A DNA stretch of 64,000 bases from Verrucomicrobia bacterium UBA1200. Lineage in GTDB: Bacteria > Verrucomicrobiota > Kiritimatiellia > RFP12 > UBA1067. Within the stretch, counting starts at the first letter, position 1. The number at the start of each line of letters is the position of its first letter. This document shows positions 37,189 through 46,717 of the stretch, in pieces. The notes below the pieces were generated by a model. The model ran no database searches. It was not told the origin of the DNA and saw only the letters and a list, made by a program, of their open reading frames with translations. Where the stretch lies: the NCBI GenBank assembly GCA_002309765.1, contig DBXY01000022.1, positions 1-64,000 of the forward strand. The letters are read 5' to 3'. Position numbers and translations under genes: made by a program.

Positions 37189-38854
37189 TTTTCCCTCCCC
37201 GCTTTTTCTTCCGGCTCATCAAATCGGCCGCCATCTCTTTAAGTTCCCCGCGACCGACAATCGCCATCAGACCGAAATATACCACCACTCCCAGAAAAAC
37301 GGTGGCCACCAGTAATTCCACCTGAAGCAGTTTGTCGCTCTGGCGCAAGAAGATGCTGCACGCGTCAGAACGGCAGTTTTTAGCGCTGGTAACGCCAACG
37401 CCCCAGAACCAGAACCACAGCGCGGCCGCCGACATCAGCGCGGCCGACAAAACGGATTTCAAAAGCGACGGCAAAAAATTCCGCAGTCTGGGCATACAGG
37501 CTTTCGGCTTGAGCAACCGGTACAGGAAAATGCAGTTGACCAAGCTGGTAAGCACCGTGGACCCGGCAATGCCGCAATGTTTCCACCCCGCCGGCAACAG
37601 TAAGATACTCGTGATGTTGAGAGTCAGATTCAACAGCAGACACCACATGGAAACCTTGAGCGGGGTCTTCATGTCCTGCATCCCGTAAAACGCCGGGGTC
37701 ATTACTTTTTGCAATGAGAAGATAAGCAGTCCGGGCGCGTAGGCGGACAAAGCCCGTGAACTGAGCAGCACCGACTCGTCGCCGAACTTGCCGCCGTCGT
37801 AGGCGTAGATTGCCCGTATCACCATCGGGGACAACACCATCAGTGCCAATGAGCACGGCGCCATGATCAATCCCAGATTGCGGATAGCCCGTTCGATGGT
37901 TTCCCGGATTTCCCACCGCTTCCCCTCCGCAGCTTGACGGGAGAAGGTCGGCAGCAACACCGTCATGAAGGCGGTGGCGAACATCCCCAACGGCAGATAA
38001 GTGATGCGCTCGGCGTATTCCAGCGCCGCCGGGGCGGAGGCGTCCACCCAATACGCTAAGAGTTTATCGACGCACACGTTAATCTGGATCAGCCCCATGC
38101 CAATCGCGGCAGGACCCATCAACACCACCACCTGACGCAGACGGGGGTCGCGCCACGGCATAACCCCGCCGCAGGAGAAACGGAATCCGTGGCGGCGCAG
38201 CACCGGCCACTGGAAAAAAATCTGAGCCGACCCCGCCACCAAAATCGCCGCGCACAATATCATCAACTGCTGCTCCGGCAACTTGGCGAGCCCGGGGAAA
38301 AGGATGAAAGTTCCCAGCACCGCCAGCCAGATCGCGTTCAACAGAAACGGGGTCAGCGACGGGATGGCAAACGAGCGCAACGCGTTGAGCATCCCCGACA
38401 CCGTGGCGGCAAGGCAAATCAACAGCGCGTAAGGCAGCATCACCCGCAGCATCGGCATCGGCAGCCGCCACCTGCTGTCCGGCGGCAACATTTCGTTAAT
38501 CGGGAAGGTCAGCGCGATCCCAATGGCGGTTACCGCCGCCAGCAGCATCGCCAGAGCCAACAACACCCGCGAAGCGAACCGCCAAGATTCCTCCCGGCGT
38601 TCTTTGGTCAGCGACTCGCTGAACAGCGGTACAAACGCGCTAGACAAAGCCCCTTCCCCAAAAAGACGGCGGAAAAGGTTGGGTATCGTAAACGCCATGT
38701 CGAACGCCGATTTCAGCGGCGTGGTGCCGAAGAGGTAACCCATCGCCACCTCCCGCACCAGCCCCAGCACCCTGCTGACAGCGGTCATGATGCCCACGAC
38801 GGACGCTGAACGCAAAACGGAATGCCGATCGGAATTCTGGCGTTGCTCAGTCAT
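37178..38854 (-). CDS. murJ: Lipid II flippase MurJ
   Basis: A 558-residue membrane protein of the MVF (MviN) family with about 14 hydrophobic segments. The N-terminus SVVGIMTAVSRVLGLVREV is the family signature, followed by FRRLFGEGALSSAFVPLF. It flips lipid II across the inner membrane. The frame is open 31 codons upstream, but the ATG at 38854 overlaps lpxK by 8 bp and gives a normal MurJ start. The C-terminal tail is basic (SRKKKRGGKNAG), expected for a cytoplasmic end. Confidence 0.92.
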   Translation of the reverse strand: MTEQRQNSDRHSVLRSASVVGIMTAVSRVLGLVREVAMGYLFGTTPLKSAFDMAFTIPNLFRRLFGEGALSSAFVPLFSESLTKERREESWRFASRVLLALAMLLAAVTAIGIALTFPINEMLPPDSRWRLPMPMLRVMLPYALLICLAATVSGMLNALRSFAIPSLTPFLLNAIWLAVLGTFILFPGLAKLPEQQLMILCAAILVAGSAQIFFQWPVLRRHGFRFSCGGVMPWRDPRLRQVVVLMGPAAIGMGLIQINVCVDKLLAYWVDASAPAALEYAERITYLPLGMFATAFMTVLLPTFSRQAAEGKRWEIRETIERAIRNLGLIMAPCSLALMVLSPMVIRAIYAYDGGKFGDESVLLSSRALSAYAPGLLIFSLQKVMTPAFYGMQDMKTPLKVSMWCLLLNLTLNITSILLLPAGWKHCGIAGSTVLTSLVNCIFLYRLLKPKACMPRLRNFLPSLLKSVLSAALMSAAALWFWFWGVGVTSAKNCRSDACSIFLRQSDKLLQVELLVATVFLGVVVYFGLMAIVGRGELKEMAADLMSRKKKRGGKNAG

Positions 38855-40046
38855 TTGCCCCTCCGTGGGGATTGTTACGGCGGTGCAGGCAGATATGGCT
38901 AACCGCCTCCCGGAAATTCTCCGCCCCGGCGATAATCTCGATGTCAACCCGCAAATAGTAAACCGGCACCGGCGTGGTCTCCAAACGCGGGAAACGCACC
39001 GCGTCCTTCTCCGTGGTCAGCATCGCGTCGGCGTGGTAGTCGGAAGCCTTGTTTACGGCGTTAATGATTTCCTGGGCGCAGTAACGGTGATGGTCGGCGT
39101 AACGGTCGCAATGCACCACCCGCGCCCCCATCGCCCGCAGCGAATTTTCAAAACTCTGCGGCACCGCAATGCCGGAGAGTGTGGTCACGGTGCGGCCCTT
39201 AAGCCACTCCAGCGGCACGTGCTCGCCGGAATAGACGTTTTGCAGATAGCGCGGCTGGTGGCGGCACTCGATTATTTCAGCATGCGAGTTCAGCGCCCGG
39301 ATGCGCTCGCGCAACTCTTGGGAGTTGCCGTCCGACTTGGTGATGAAAATGAAATCGGCCCGGTCGAGGTTTTTCACCGGTTCGCGTAACACGCCGCGGG
39401 GCAGAAGGTTGCCGTTGCCGAACGGGTTGGTTTTGTCCACAAGCACCACTTCCAACCGGTGCTGAAGTTTCTGGTACTGGAAACCGTCGTCCAAAATCAG
39501 CGTGTCGCACCCGAAACGCTTCACCGCGTAGCGACCGCTCTTTACGCGGTTTCGGTCCACCAGCACCACCACCCCGGGCAGATTGTTCGCCAGCATGTAG
39601 GGCTCGTCGCCGCCCATTTCGCTGTCCAAAAGCAACCTTTTTCCGTCGCTCACCACCCGTGGCGGCTCGATCTTTTCGCTGAACAGCCGCTCCAGCAGCG
39701 GGGCCTCTTTTTTACGGTAACCGCGGCTGAGAATGGCCGGTTTCCGCCCCGCCTTCAGTAACTCGCGGGCGAAAATCTCCACCACCGGGGTCTTTCCGGT
39801 TCCGCCGGCGGTGATGTTTCCGACGCTGATCACCTGGCAGCCCAGCGGGTAGCGGCGCAACACCCCGATCCGGTAGAACCACAACCGGGTTTGGGCGATC
39901 ACCAGAAAAACCAGCGAAAAAGCCTTTAGCACCGCCAACAGCAGACGAACCGGCCAAGGCTGGTTTTGGTCGGCTCCCTCCTGTTGGATGATCCGGACGA
40001 GATAATGCTCAATCCGCTCGATGCGACGGACTTTTGACTTTCGCAT
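38847..40046 (-). CDS. lpxK: Tetraacyldisaccharide 4'-kinase LpxK
   Basis: A 399-residue membrane-associated kinase that phosphorylates the lipid A precursor at the 4' position. The Walker A region is VGNITAGGTGKTP. ILSRGYRKK and DTLILDDGFQYQ match LpxK, and an N-terminal hydrophobic segment (LLLAVLKAFSLVFLVIAQTRLWFY) anchors it. It shows that the cell makes lipid A. It starts 60 bp after tpiA with a terminator in between, so it probably depends on read-through or on an unrecognised promoter in the short gap. Confidence 0.93.
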   Translation of the reverse strand: MRKSKVRRIERIEHYLVRIIQQEGADQNQPWPVRLLLAVLKAFSLVFLVIAQTRLWFYRIGVLRRYPLGCQVISVGNITAGGTGKTPVVEIFARELLKAGRKPAILSRGYRKKEAPLLERLFSEKIEPPRVVSDGKRLLLDSEMGGDEPYMLANNLPGVVVLVDRNRVKSGRYAVKRFGCDTLILDDGFQYQKLQHRLEVVLVDKTNPFGNGNLLPRGVLREPVKNLDRADFIFITKSDGNSQELRERIRALNSHAEIIECRHQPRYLQNVYSGEHVPLEWLKGRTVTTLSGIAVPQSFENSLRAMGARVVHCDRYADHHRYCAQEIINAVNKASDYHADAMLTTEKDAVRFPRLETTPVPVYYLRVDIEIIAGAENFREAVSHICLHRRNNPHGGAND

Positions 40047-40058
40047 TTTACAAATAAA

Positions 40059-40081
40059 CCCCGGCCGCGCGGCGGCCGGGG
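40059..40081 (-). terminator. Strong terminator between tpiA and lpxK
   Basis: A perfect 10-bp GC-only stem (CCCCGGCCGC and GCGGCCGGGG) with a 3-nt loop is followed on the minus strand by TTTATTTG. It lies 26 bp after the tpiA stop and 13 bp before the lpxK start. Confidence 0.8.
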
Positions 40082-40106
40082 CAATACTTTGCGATCAAGG
40101 GAAAGT

Positions 40107-40862
40107 TTAGAGCGCGGCCTTGATGATATCCGCGAACGAATCCGCCTTCAACGCGGCGCCGCCGATCAGTCCGCCGTCAATGTCCGGCTGATCCATCAGC
40201 TCTTTGGCGTTGGCCGGCTTCATGCTGCCGCCGTACTGGATGCGGATTGTCTCGGCGGTCGCGCCGTCGGAAATGGCCGCCAAGGTGCGGCGGATCAGGG
40301 CATGGACCTCCTGCGCCTGGGCCGGAGTGGCGGTAAGCCCGGTTCCGATCGCCCACACCGGCTCGTAGGCCACCACCAGCTTGGCCAGCTCGGCGGAGGA
40401 GAGGCCCTTGAAGCCTTCGGTGACCTGACGGACAATGACCTCCTCAATCTTGCCGGCCTCGCGCTCCTGAAGCGTCTCGCCCACGCAAACGATCGGCGTG
40501 AACCCGGCGGCCAGCGCGGCTTTAGTGCGCTGGTTTACCGAGTCGTCGGTCTCGCCGAAATACTGGCGGCGCTCGCTGTGGCCAATAATCACATACTGCA
40601 CGCCGATCTCTTTCAGCATGGCGGCGGAAATCTCGCCGGTGTAAGCCCCGGACTCGGCCCAATGCACGTTCTGGGCGCCCAGCGCCACGTTGGAACCGGC
40701 GCAAGCGGCGGCGGCATCCTTCAAATCGGTGAACGGCGGGCAAACCACGATGTCAACCTGATCGATCCCGGCCGTGGCGGCCTTAATCCCATCAATCAAC
40801 GCGGCGGCTTCGGAGGCCGTCTTGTTCATTTTCCAGTTACCGGCAACAATCTTTCTGCGCAT
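40107..40862 (-). CDS. tpiA: Triosephosphate isomerase
   Basis: A 251-residue glycolytic TIM-barrel enzyme that interconverts dihydroxyacetone phosphate and glyceraldehyde 3-phosphate. KIVAGNWKMNKT carries the catalytic Lys, IGHSERRQYFGE the electrophilic His, and VAYEPVWAIGTG the catalytic Glu and loop. QYGGSMKPANAKEL and DGGLIGGAAL form the phosphate site. Length is normal. It has a clear promoter and an AAGGAG site, and a terminator downstream. Confidence 0.97.
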   Translation of the reverse strand: MRRKIVAGNWKMNKTASEAAALIDGIKAATAGIDQVDIVVCPPFTDLKDAAAACAGSNVALGAQNVHWAESGAYTGEISAAMLKEIGVQYVIIGHSERRQYFGETDDSVNQRTKAALAAGFTPIVCVGETLQEREAGKIEEVIVRQVTEGFKGLSSAELAKLVVAYEPVWAIGTGLTATPAQAQEVHALIRRTLAAISDGATAETIRIQYGGSMKPANAKELMDQPDIDGGLIGGAALKADSFADIIKAAL

Positions 40863-40901
40863 GAAAAAAACTCCTTAATAGGTGGTAAAAAAACGGGGAA
40901 T

Positions 40902-40930
40902 ATTATGCCGTTTTACCCCGGAAGAATCAA
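40902..40930 (-). promoter_or_regulatory. Promoter of tpiA
   Basis: On the minus strand TTGATT (40930-40925) and CATAAT (40907-40902) with 17-bp spacing; leader about 35 nt with AAGGAG before the ATG. Confidence 0.65.
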
Positions 40931-41059
40931 GCGTAATTTAACAAAACCGCGCAACCGGGCGCATACCCGAAATTCACCCGCTTTTCCGGCGCACGTCTGC
41001 GGTTTCCCCCGACCGCCCTTGCGTTGGAATGTTTTTTATCCGGTTAAGGCGGTTTATGA

Positions 41060-41089
41060 TTGAATTGCCCCTTTAGTTTCGTGTATGAT
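41060..41089 (+). promoter_or_regulatory. Promoter of the xylA-like-nadK unit
   Basis: TTGAAT (41060-41065) and TATGAT (41084-41089) with an 18-bp spacer, diverging from tpiA. The leader to the ATG at 41143 is about 46 nt. The 280-bp gap between tpiA and this gene holds only the two divergent promoters. Confidence 0.6.
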
Positions 41090-41142
41090 TATTGTGTTGT
41101 GGTTACAGTTTCTTCAACACTGGTAAAACAAAGGATGCTCTT

Positions 41143-42288
41143 ATGAAACGCAAAGCGTACAATATCGCCCCGGTCACCCTGCGGTCAATGCCGTTTTGGT
41201 GCTTCTCCAACCCGCTGTCCGACCCCTTCGGCGGTCCGGTACTTCCCAAACTCGACTCTCTGGACGCGGCTAAAATGTTGGCCCAAGCCGCCGCCGAGGG
41301 TCTGATTGAGGCGACGTCCTTCCATGACGATGATCTGGTGCCATGGGATCCGGAGCATCTGGAGGACGATCTCGACCCCACCAGCGAAACCTACAAGAAG
41401 TTGCGGGAGATCAAAAAGGTTTTGGACAAAGCCGGCATTCAGGTAAACGCCGCGACTTGCTCGCTGCACGGCAACCGGATTTTCCGGAACGGCGGATTGA
41501 CCAACCCGGATCCGAAAATCCGCGCGCTTGCCCGCCGCAAAGCCGAACGCACCCTGCGCATCGGAAACCTTTTCGGCGCCAAGTATTTCATCTACTGGGT
41601 CGCCCGCGACGGTTTCGAAGTCCCGGTGGCGGTGGACTGGAAACGCGTTTACGGCTGGCTGGCGGACGGGCTCAACGGGGCATACGATTACATCCAGAAG
41701 ATGGGATTCAAGAATTATGTCGGCGCAACGGTGGAGCCGAAACCGAACGAGCCTCGCGGCCACATGTTCCTGCCGACCGCCGGCCACGCGGTGGGCTTTA
41801 TCTATGGCCACTTGAAACACCCCGAATTCTTCGGCGTCAACCCCGAGCTGCTGCAGCACGAAGGCATGGCGCTCATGAACAGCGTAGAAACGGTCGGCTA
41901 CCTGGTCAGCATGAAAAAACTCTTCTTCCTGCATTTCGGCAGCCAGATCAAAGCGCAGTTCGACGACGACTTCCCGCCGCTGGTCGGCCCTGAAGGGCTT
42001 AAGGAGACGGTGCAGATGTTCTGGGCGCTGCGCCAAATGGGTTGGAAGGGCGTTTTGGAATACGACTGCCACATGTTGCGCGCCGACGCCGACCCGGCCG
42101 ACCCGCTGGGTTGCCGCCTGCAGTTCATCCGCGACTGCGTCCGCGCCACCGCCATCGCGCTGTTGCTGGCCGACCGGCTGTCCGGTTTGAAGACCAACGG
42201 CCTGAATGCCGCGGAGACCGACTTGGCGGCTACCGCCTTAATGTGCCAGCTCGACGAAAAGTCAATCCAAGAGTGGATGAAGAACTAA
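41143..42288 (+). CDS. Xylose-isomerase-like TIM-barrel protein with altered metal site
   Basis: A 381-residue protein that aligns with the actinobacterial-type xylose isomerases. TSFHDDDLVPW holds the His-Asp dyad of ring opening, VEPKPNEPRG holds the metal Glu and active-site Lys, and FGVNPELLQHEG the next ligands with one inserted residue. QFDDD matches the FDQD pair. In KKLFFLHFGSQ, however, the position of the metal ligand Asp of KKLFHIDLN is His, and the last ligand region reads LEYD instead of HFDYK. It may act on a different sugar or use a different metal. The ATG at 41143 has an AAAGGA site. It is the first gene of a unit with a hydrolase and NAD kinase. Confidence 0.75.
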   Translation: MKRKAYNIAPVTLRSMPFWCFSNPLSDPFGGPVLPKLDSLDAAKMLAQAAAEGLIEATSFHDDDLVPWDPEHLEDDLDPTSETYKKLREIKKVLDKAGIQVNAATCSLHGNRIFRNGGLTNPDPKIRALARRKAERTLRIGNLFGAKYFIYWVARDGFEVPVAVDWKRVYGWLADGLNGAYDYIQKMGFKNYVGATVEPKPNEPRGHMFLPTAGHAVGFIYGHLKHPEFFGVNPELLQHEGMALMNSVETVGYLVSMKKLFFLHFGSQIKAQFDDDFPPLVGPEGLKETVQMFWALRQMGWKGVLEYDCHMLRADADPADPLGCRLQFIRDCVRATAIALLLADRLSGLKTNGLNAAETDLAATALMCQLDEKSIQEWMKN

Positions 42289-42294
42289 TCCGGC

Positions 42295-43071
42295 ATGGCT
42301 AGACTGTACGCGGAGACTGAAGGGAGCGGCCCGGACGTGGTTTTCCTGCACGGGCTGCTCGGTTCAGTTGAAAATTGGAAGCATATCCAAAGCCGGCTGG
42401 CCGACCGTTACCGGGTGACCTGCATCGACCTGCCCAACCACGGGCGCTCGCCGCAGCAGCCGGCGTTCACTATGCGTTCAATGGCGGACGACGTGGCGGA
42501 AACCCTCGCGGCGGCGGACATTAAATCCGCCGCCATTGTCGGTCATTCGCTCGGCGGCAAGGTGGCGATGGTGCTGGCAACGGAGTACACCGAACTGTGC
42601 AACGCGCTGGTAGTGGTGGATATGACCATCAAACGCTTTGCTCCGGTGCACCTTTTCGTGCTCCGCGCCTGCCGCGACCTGCCGTTGGAAAAATGTTCGC
42701 GCCGGGCGGACTTGAAAGAGCAGCTTATGCACTTGATCGCGCTGGACCAGACCTGCGACTTCGCGCTAAAAAACGTGGTGCGGGACAACTCCGGCGCGTT
42801 CACGTGGCGGATCCCGCTGGACTATCTGATCGATAACGCCACCGTGGTCAGTGACGCGGTGCCGTTGGTCTCCCCGTATGAAGGCCCGACCGCTTTCATA
42901 TTGGGCGGAGACTCCCCGTTCCGGGTGTGGCGCGACGCCGATGCCATCAAGGGCTGGTTCCCGACGGCGAAATTCGTTACCGTGCCCGGAGCCGGGCATC
43001 TTGTGCACACCGACCAGCCGGAAGCGTTCCTGCGCGAGCTGGAAACGTTCCTGTCCAACCTCAACCCGTAA
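42295..43071 (+). CDS. Alpha/beta hydrolase (YbfF-like esterase)
   Basis: A 258-residue cytoplasmic serine hydrolase. VFLHGLLGSVENW is the oxyanion region, IDLPNHGRSP the following strand-turn, VGHSLGGKVAM the nucleophile elbow (Ser near 83), and GAGHLVHTDQPE the catalytic His. This order and length match the YbfF family of thioester or ester hydrolases. It begins six bases after the xylA-like stop codon, so it is translationally linked to it. Substrate is unknown. Confidence 0.8.
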   Translation: MARLYAETEGSGPDVVFLHGLLGSVENWKHIQSRLADRYRVTCIDLPNHGRSPQQPAFTMRSMADDVAETLAAADIKSAAIVGHSLGGKVAMVLATEYTELCNALVVVDMTIKRFAPVHLFVLRACRDLPLEKCSRRADLKEQLMHLIALDQTCDFALKNVVRDNSGAFTWRIPLDYLIDNATVVSDAVPLVSPYEGPTAFILGGDSPFRVWRDADAIKGWFPTAKFVTVPGAGHLVHTDQPEAFLRELETFLSNLNP

Positions 43072-43081
43072 GGGTAAGCCC

Positions 43082-43942
43082 ATGAAAAAAATCGGATTAA
43101 TCGTCAACACGGAAAAGCCGTGCGCCGCAGAGGTGGCAACGGAGGTGGTCGGTCTGGCCACCTCGCTGGGGATGGAGGTGCTGCTGGACGCGGAGTGCAA
43201 GCTGCCGTTGAAATTATCCGCATGCCGCGCCGACCGTTTCGCTTCCGCCGGAGCGGAGGCGGCGGTAGTGCTGGGCGGCGACGGCACGATGCTTGACGCG
43301 GCACGCCGCCTCTCCGCCGCGCCGTTGCCGATGATGGGGCTGAACATCGGCTCGCTGGGTTACCTGACCTGCGTGGAGCGTTCGCGTTTCGGCGAGGCCA
43401 TGGCGCAACTGCACGACGGAACGTTCGACATTTCGATGCGGGCTACGCTCTCCGCCGAATTGCGCGGGCCGAGCTACCCTACTCCCGTCCGGTTGCCGGA
43501 CGCGATGAACGACGTGGTGGTTAGCCGCGGCGCGTCCGGCACCACGGTGGAACTCGACGTGGCGGTGGACGGTTTGCCGGTCTCCCATTTCCTGTGTGAC
43601 GGCATAATCGTCGCCACCGCCACCGGAAGCACCGCCTATTCGCTATCGGCTGGCGGACCGATTCTGCTACCCGACACTGACGCGCTGGTGGTAAACATGA
43701 TTTGCCCCCACACGCTCACCTCCCGGCCGCTGGTGCTGCGTAATTCGGTTACCGTGTCCATTCGGGCGGTAGCCTGCAAAGCCGCGATGATCGTGAGCGC
43801 GGACGGGCGCGACAGCCGGCCCATGACGGTAGGCGATGAAATCACCATCCGCCGCGGCGAATCCAATGTGCCGGTGATTTCCCTGCGGTGTTCAAACCCG
43901 TGGGACGTGATGCGGCGCAAACTCCGGTGGGGCGGACGTTAA
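43082..43942 (+). CDS. nadK: NAD kinase
   Basis: A 286-residue ATP-NAD kinase that makes NADP. LGGDGTMLDAARRL is the GGDG ATP-binding motif. NIGSLGYLT and ATATGSTAYSLSAGGPILLP are the conserved NAD-binding segments. Length is normal. The start at 43082 has an AAGGGTAAG site ten bases after the hydrolase gene. Its stop codon overlaps that of the convergent glycosidase-like gene by four bases (43939-43942), so the two transcripts meet tail to tail without room for a terminator. Confidence 0.95.
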   Translation: MKKIGLIVNTEKPCAAEVATEVVGLATSLGMEVLLDAECKLPLKLSACRADRFASAGAEAAVVLGGDGTMLDAARRLSAAPLPMMGLNIGSLGYLTCVERSRFGEAMAQLHDGTFDISMRATLSAELRGPSYPTPVRLPDAMNDVVVSRGASGTTVELDVAVDGLPVSHFLCDGIIVATATGSTAYSLSAGGPILLPDTDALVVNMICPHTLTSRPLVLRNSVTVSIRAVACKAAMIVSADGRDSRPMTVGDEITIRRGESNVPVISLRCSNPWDVMRRKLRWGGR

Positions 43943-45627
43943 CGCGCAATATACACGTAATTCAGCCGCCCCAGCGGAGCGGCATCGCCGTGGTCGTAAA
44001 AATCGGCCACGGTCTTGATTTCATCCGTACTGTCGGCCACTTTGAACCATAACGTAAAATCAGGTTTCGTTATGCCGACCGCCGACAGCGGCAAACTGAC
44101 GCTAAACTTGTCGCCGTCAACCGCATAATGCAACTTCGATTCCGGCAAATCCGCGCACGACAGCGACTCCCCGGCCGACTTGACCCTCGCCAAAGTAGTC
44201 TCGCCGTTCGCCTCTGGAGTGTTGTTCAACACATAATCGTAACCCGCTCCGCCGTTGAAGTTTAGATATATTTTAAGCCAGGTTCCGCCGGTTTCAGGAC
44301 TGGACACCGGACGTTTGGTACGGATGGTGAAAAACAGCGATTCGCGATTGTGGCGGACTTCAACCCGGCGAATCGCGTTACGCTGGGTACGGTTCTCGTA
44401 AACGGTTCCGTACCCCGGCGCATGGCGGGCAAAGTCCCCGTCGGCAAAGTTGTCGTAAACCCCCGCCGGACCGTCAGAGGCGTGTGGCGGCGCTGTAACG
44501 GTCCCTTTGTACCGGCGGACAAAACCCACCAACTGCATAAAATAATTGTCGAAATATCCGCCGCGCATCATCTCGATATCCCGGCTGTACTCATAATTCG
44601 CGCAATCGACGAAAAGAATCGGCCGTTCGGGAGTTCCCTGCCAGCGCCCCATTATCCACTCGTTCCACCCGGTAACCAGCACCACCGGCGGATCCGCCTC
44701 GATCGCGCGCTCGAACTGTTCCGAAAAATTGTAACCATGTAGATAAGCGTTCGGCGCCGGATCGTTCGCTCCGTTGTGGAAAGCCCGGCCGCGGTTACCC
44801 TTCTCCCCGTACATCGCGGAGTCGCCGAAACGCAACTGCGGGTGCTGCGCCACTGAAACGTTGATCACCTCCGGCTCACCGCGCCGGTTTTCAAAAACCC
44901 GTTGCGGCCGCGTGAAATCCATCCAAGGCCAACCGCCTTTCTTGGTAGGTTCGTTCGGCCATTGCGACATTTTGATATTGAAAAAAGCTTTGGCCTCCGG
45001 CGAACACTCCGATTCAACCGCGATAATCACGGGCTTCCCTTCGAACACGAACCAAGTGTCGCGGCAAAAACCCGGCCGATACACGCTCTCGTAAATCCGC
45101 TGGACCGTGGCCCCCGACTTGGTATTGGTGTAAAACATCACCTTGGGGATTTTCCATCCCGCCTGAAAATATTCCTCCAGGACCCGCATCACCAGTTTGG
45201 CGTTTTTTTCGTATATCGCCGCGTTGGTGGTGTCGAAAAACAGGAAATCCACGTCGGCCTGTATCAGCAATTTAAGGTGGTGCCGCACCACCCACTCGTC
45301 ATCCGAATAATAGTAGCCGTAAAACGGCTCTCCCCAATGGTGGTAGGTACCGATGCCTCCCCAAACCGGCGAATCGGGCTTGTAACCGGCCTGCGGGTCC
45401 GCCGCCAAAATCTTGCTGACATCCAACGGTTTGCCGCGCCCGTGCTCACCCAGCCATAAAAAATAGAAAATGCCGACCTGACGGTTCTGACGCGGGGACG
45501 GGGCGATTGACGAATCCGGAGTCTTTCTGCCCAGCGCGTCAACCGCCATCAACGGACCGCCGGTCTGCATATTGACCGCAACCGCCAATTGCGCCATCAG
45601 CGCAAAACCCAAGCCCAGTTTAAACAT
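43939..45627 (-). CDS. Secreted GH99/GH71-like TIM-barrel protein with C-terminal beta-sandwich
   Basis: A 562-residue exported protein (signal peptide MFKLGLGFALMAQLAVAVN). The barrel part has VGIFYFLWLGEHGRGK, GTYHHWGEPFYGYYYSDDEWVVRHHLKLL, VDFLFFDTTN and VLVTGWNEWIMGRW, as in GH99/GH71-like proteins, where the Glu of WNEW is near the active site. Residues about 430-562 form a DOMON/CBM-like beta-sandwich (SLFFTIRT, WLKIYLNFNGGAGYDYVLN). The frame is open upstream into the kinase gene; the ATG at 45627 has a GGAG site and a signal peptide. It is the last gene of the PTS operon. Substrate is unknown. Confidence 0.65.
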   Translation of the reverse strand: MFKLGLGFALMAQLAVAVNMQTGGPLMAVDALGRKTPDSSIAPSPRQNRQVGIFYFLWLGEHGRGKPLDVSKILAADPQAGYKPDSPVWGGIGTYHHWGEPFYGYYYSDDEWVVRHHLKLLIQADVDFLFFDTTNAAIYEKNAKLVMRVLEEYFQAGWKIPKVMFYTNTKSGATVQRIYESVYRPGFCRDTWFVFEGKPVIIAVESECSPEAKAFFNIKMSQWPNEPTKKGGWPWMDFTRPQRVFENRRGEPEVINVSVAQHPQLRFGDSAMYGEKGNRGRAFHNGANDPAPNAYLHGYNFSEQFERAIEADPPVVLVTGWNEWIMGRWQGTPERPILFVDCANYEYSRDIEMMRGGYFDNYFMQLVGFVRRYKGTVTAPPHASDGPAGVYDNFADGDFARHAPGYGTVYENRTQRNAIRRVEVRHNRESLFFTIRTKRPVSSPETGGTWLKIYLNFNGGAGYDYVLNNTPEANGETTLARVKSAGESLSCADLPESKLHYAVDGDKFSVSLPLSAVGITKPDFTLWFKVADSTDEIKTVADFYDHGDAAPLGRLNYVYIAR

Positions 45628-45641
45628 AAGTCTTTCTCCGT

Positions 45642-46688
45642 TCAACGGGAGACCCGCCGACCGCCGGCGGCTGCCGCCACCTGGGCGATCTCGCCGGGCG
45701 ACACCAAATTGGCATCGCCCCGCACGGTGAGTTTCAAAACCGAAGCGGCAATGGCGTAATCTATGATCCCCTGCGGCTCGAATCCCGCGGTCAGCGCATG
45801 GATAAAACCGGCGCTGAAACTGTCGCCGCCGCCAACGCCTTCCAAAACGTGGACCTCGTGAACCGGACTGAAGAAAGGCCCGGCGCCGTCGGTAAGCAAC
45901 ATCCCCTGCCATTGCGAATGCTCGACATGGCAAATGTTTCGCAGCACCGTCGCGACTTGGCGGCAACCGAACTTTGCGATGATCTCGCGGGCGGTCTCGA
46001 CAAAACCGTCGGCGTTGTCCAATCCGTCCGCCAACGACCGATCCGGCAAGCCCAGCGATGCGGGGGCATCCTCGTCGTGCGCGAAACAAATGTCCACCAT
46101 CGGTAGCAGGCCGGACATAACGGCGGTGGCTTTCTCACGGCTCCACAGCTTTGACCGGTAGTTAAGATCGCATACGGTAGGAATGCCGGAACGGCGGCAA
46201 ACTTCCAAAGCCTCGCGGCAAGCGGCCGCCGTTTCATCGGACACGGCCGGAGTTACGCCGGAAAAGTAGAAACATCCGACACCGCGCAGCAACTTTTCCC
46301 AGTCATAAGCGGTATGGGGCGTAAGCGAAAACGCGGAATATTTACGGTCGTAAACGCAACCGTTGGGACGCGCGGATGCCCCGTTTTCAAAGAAATAAAT
46401 GCCAAGCCGGTCGCCCATGCGGAGCATTCGGGAGATGTCAACCCCATAGGACGTAAGATAGCGAGCCGCGCAATCCCCGATACGGTTGGGCGGCAGCACG
46501 GAAACCAGCGCCGAACGGTCGCCCTGAAACGCCAACGACACCGCGACATTCGCCTCGGCGCCACCAAACCAAACCTCGAAATTCTGCGTTTGTTCCAGAC
46601 GGCGCCCGTTGGGCGGGGTGAGGCGCATCATCAATTCGCCAAAAGTCAAAACCGGCAATTGCGGGTTGATCGCAATTTGTTTGGTCAT
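45642..46688 (-). CDS. PfkB-family sugar kinase, probably 2-dehydro-3-deoxygluconokinase
   Basis: A 348-residue ribokinase-like kinase. LTFGELMMRLTPP and WFGGAEANVAVSLA are the N-terminal substrate motifs typical of KDG kinases, and GVGGGDSFSAGFI is the PfkB C-terminal motif with the catalytic Asp. It would phosphorylate KDG in the Entner-Doudoroff or uronate pathway, in keeping with the GH28 enzyme in the window. Start chosen at 46688 (MTKQIAINPQ). Its place right behind ptsI links it to PTS control. Specificity is inferred from the family. Confidence 0.8.
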   Translation of the reverse strand: MTKQIAINPQLPVLTFGELMMRLTPPNGRRLEQTQNFEVWFGGAEANVAVSLAFQGDRSALVSVLPPNRIGDCAARYLTSYGVDISRMLRMGDRLGIYFFENGASARPNGCVYDRKYSAFSLTPHTAYDWEKLLRGVGCFYFSGVTPAVSDETAAACREALEVCRRSGIPTVCDLNYRSKLWSREKATAVMSGLLPMVDICFAHDEDAPASLGLPDRSLADGLDNADGFVETAREIIAKFGCRQVATVLRNICHVEHSQWQGMLLTDGAGPFFSPVHEVHVLEGVGGGDSFSAGFIHALTAGFEPQGIIDYAIAASVLKLTVRGDANLVSPGEIAQVAAAAGGRRVSR

Positions 46689-46717
46689 AAGAAATTTCCC
46701 GTTAGGGCCGACCGGCT

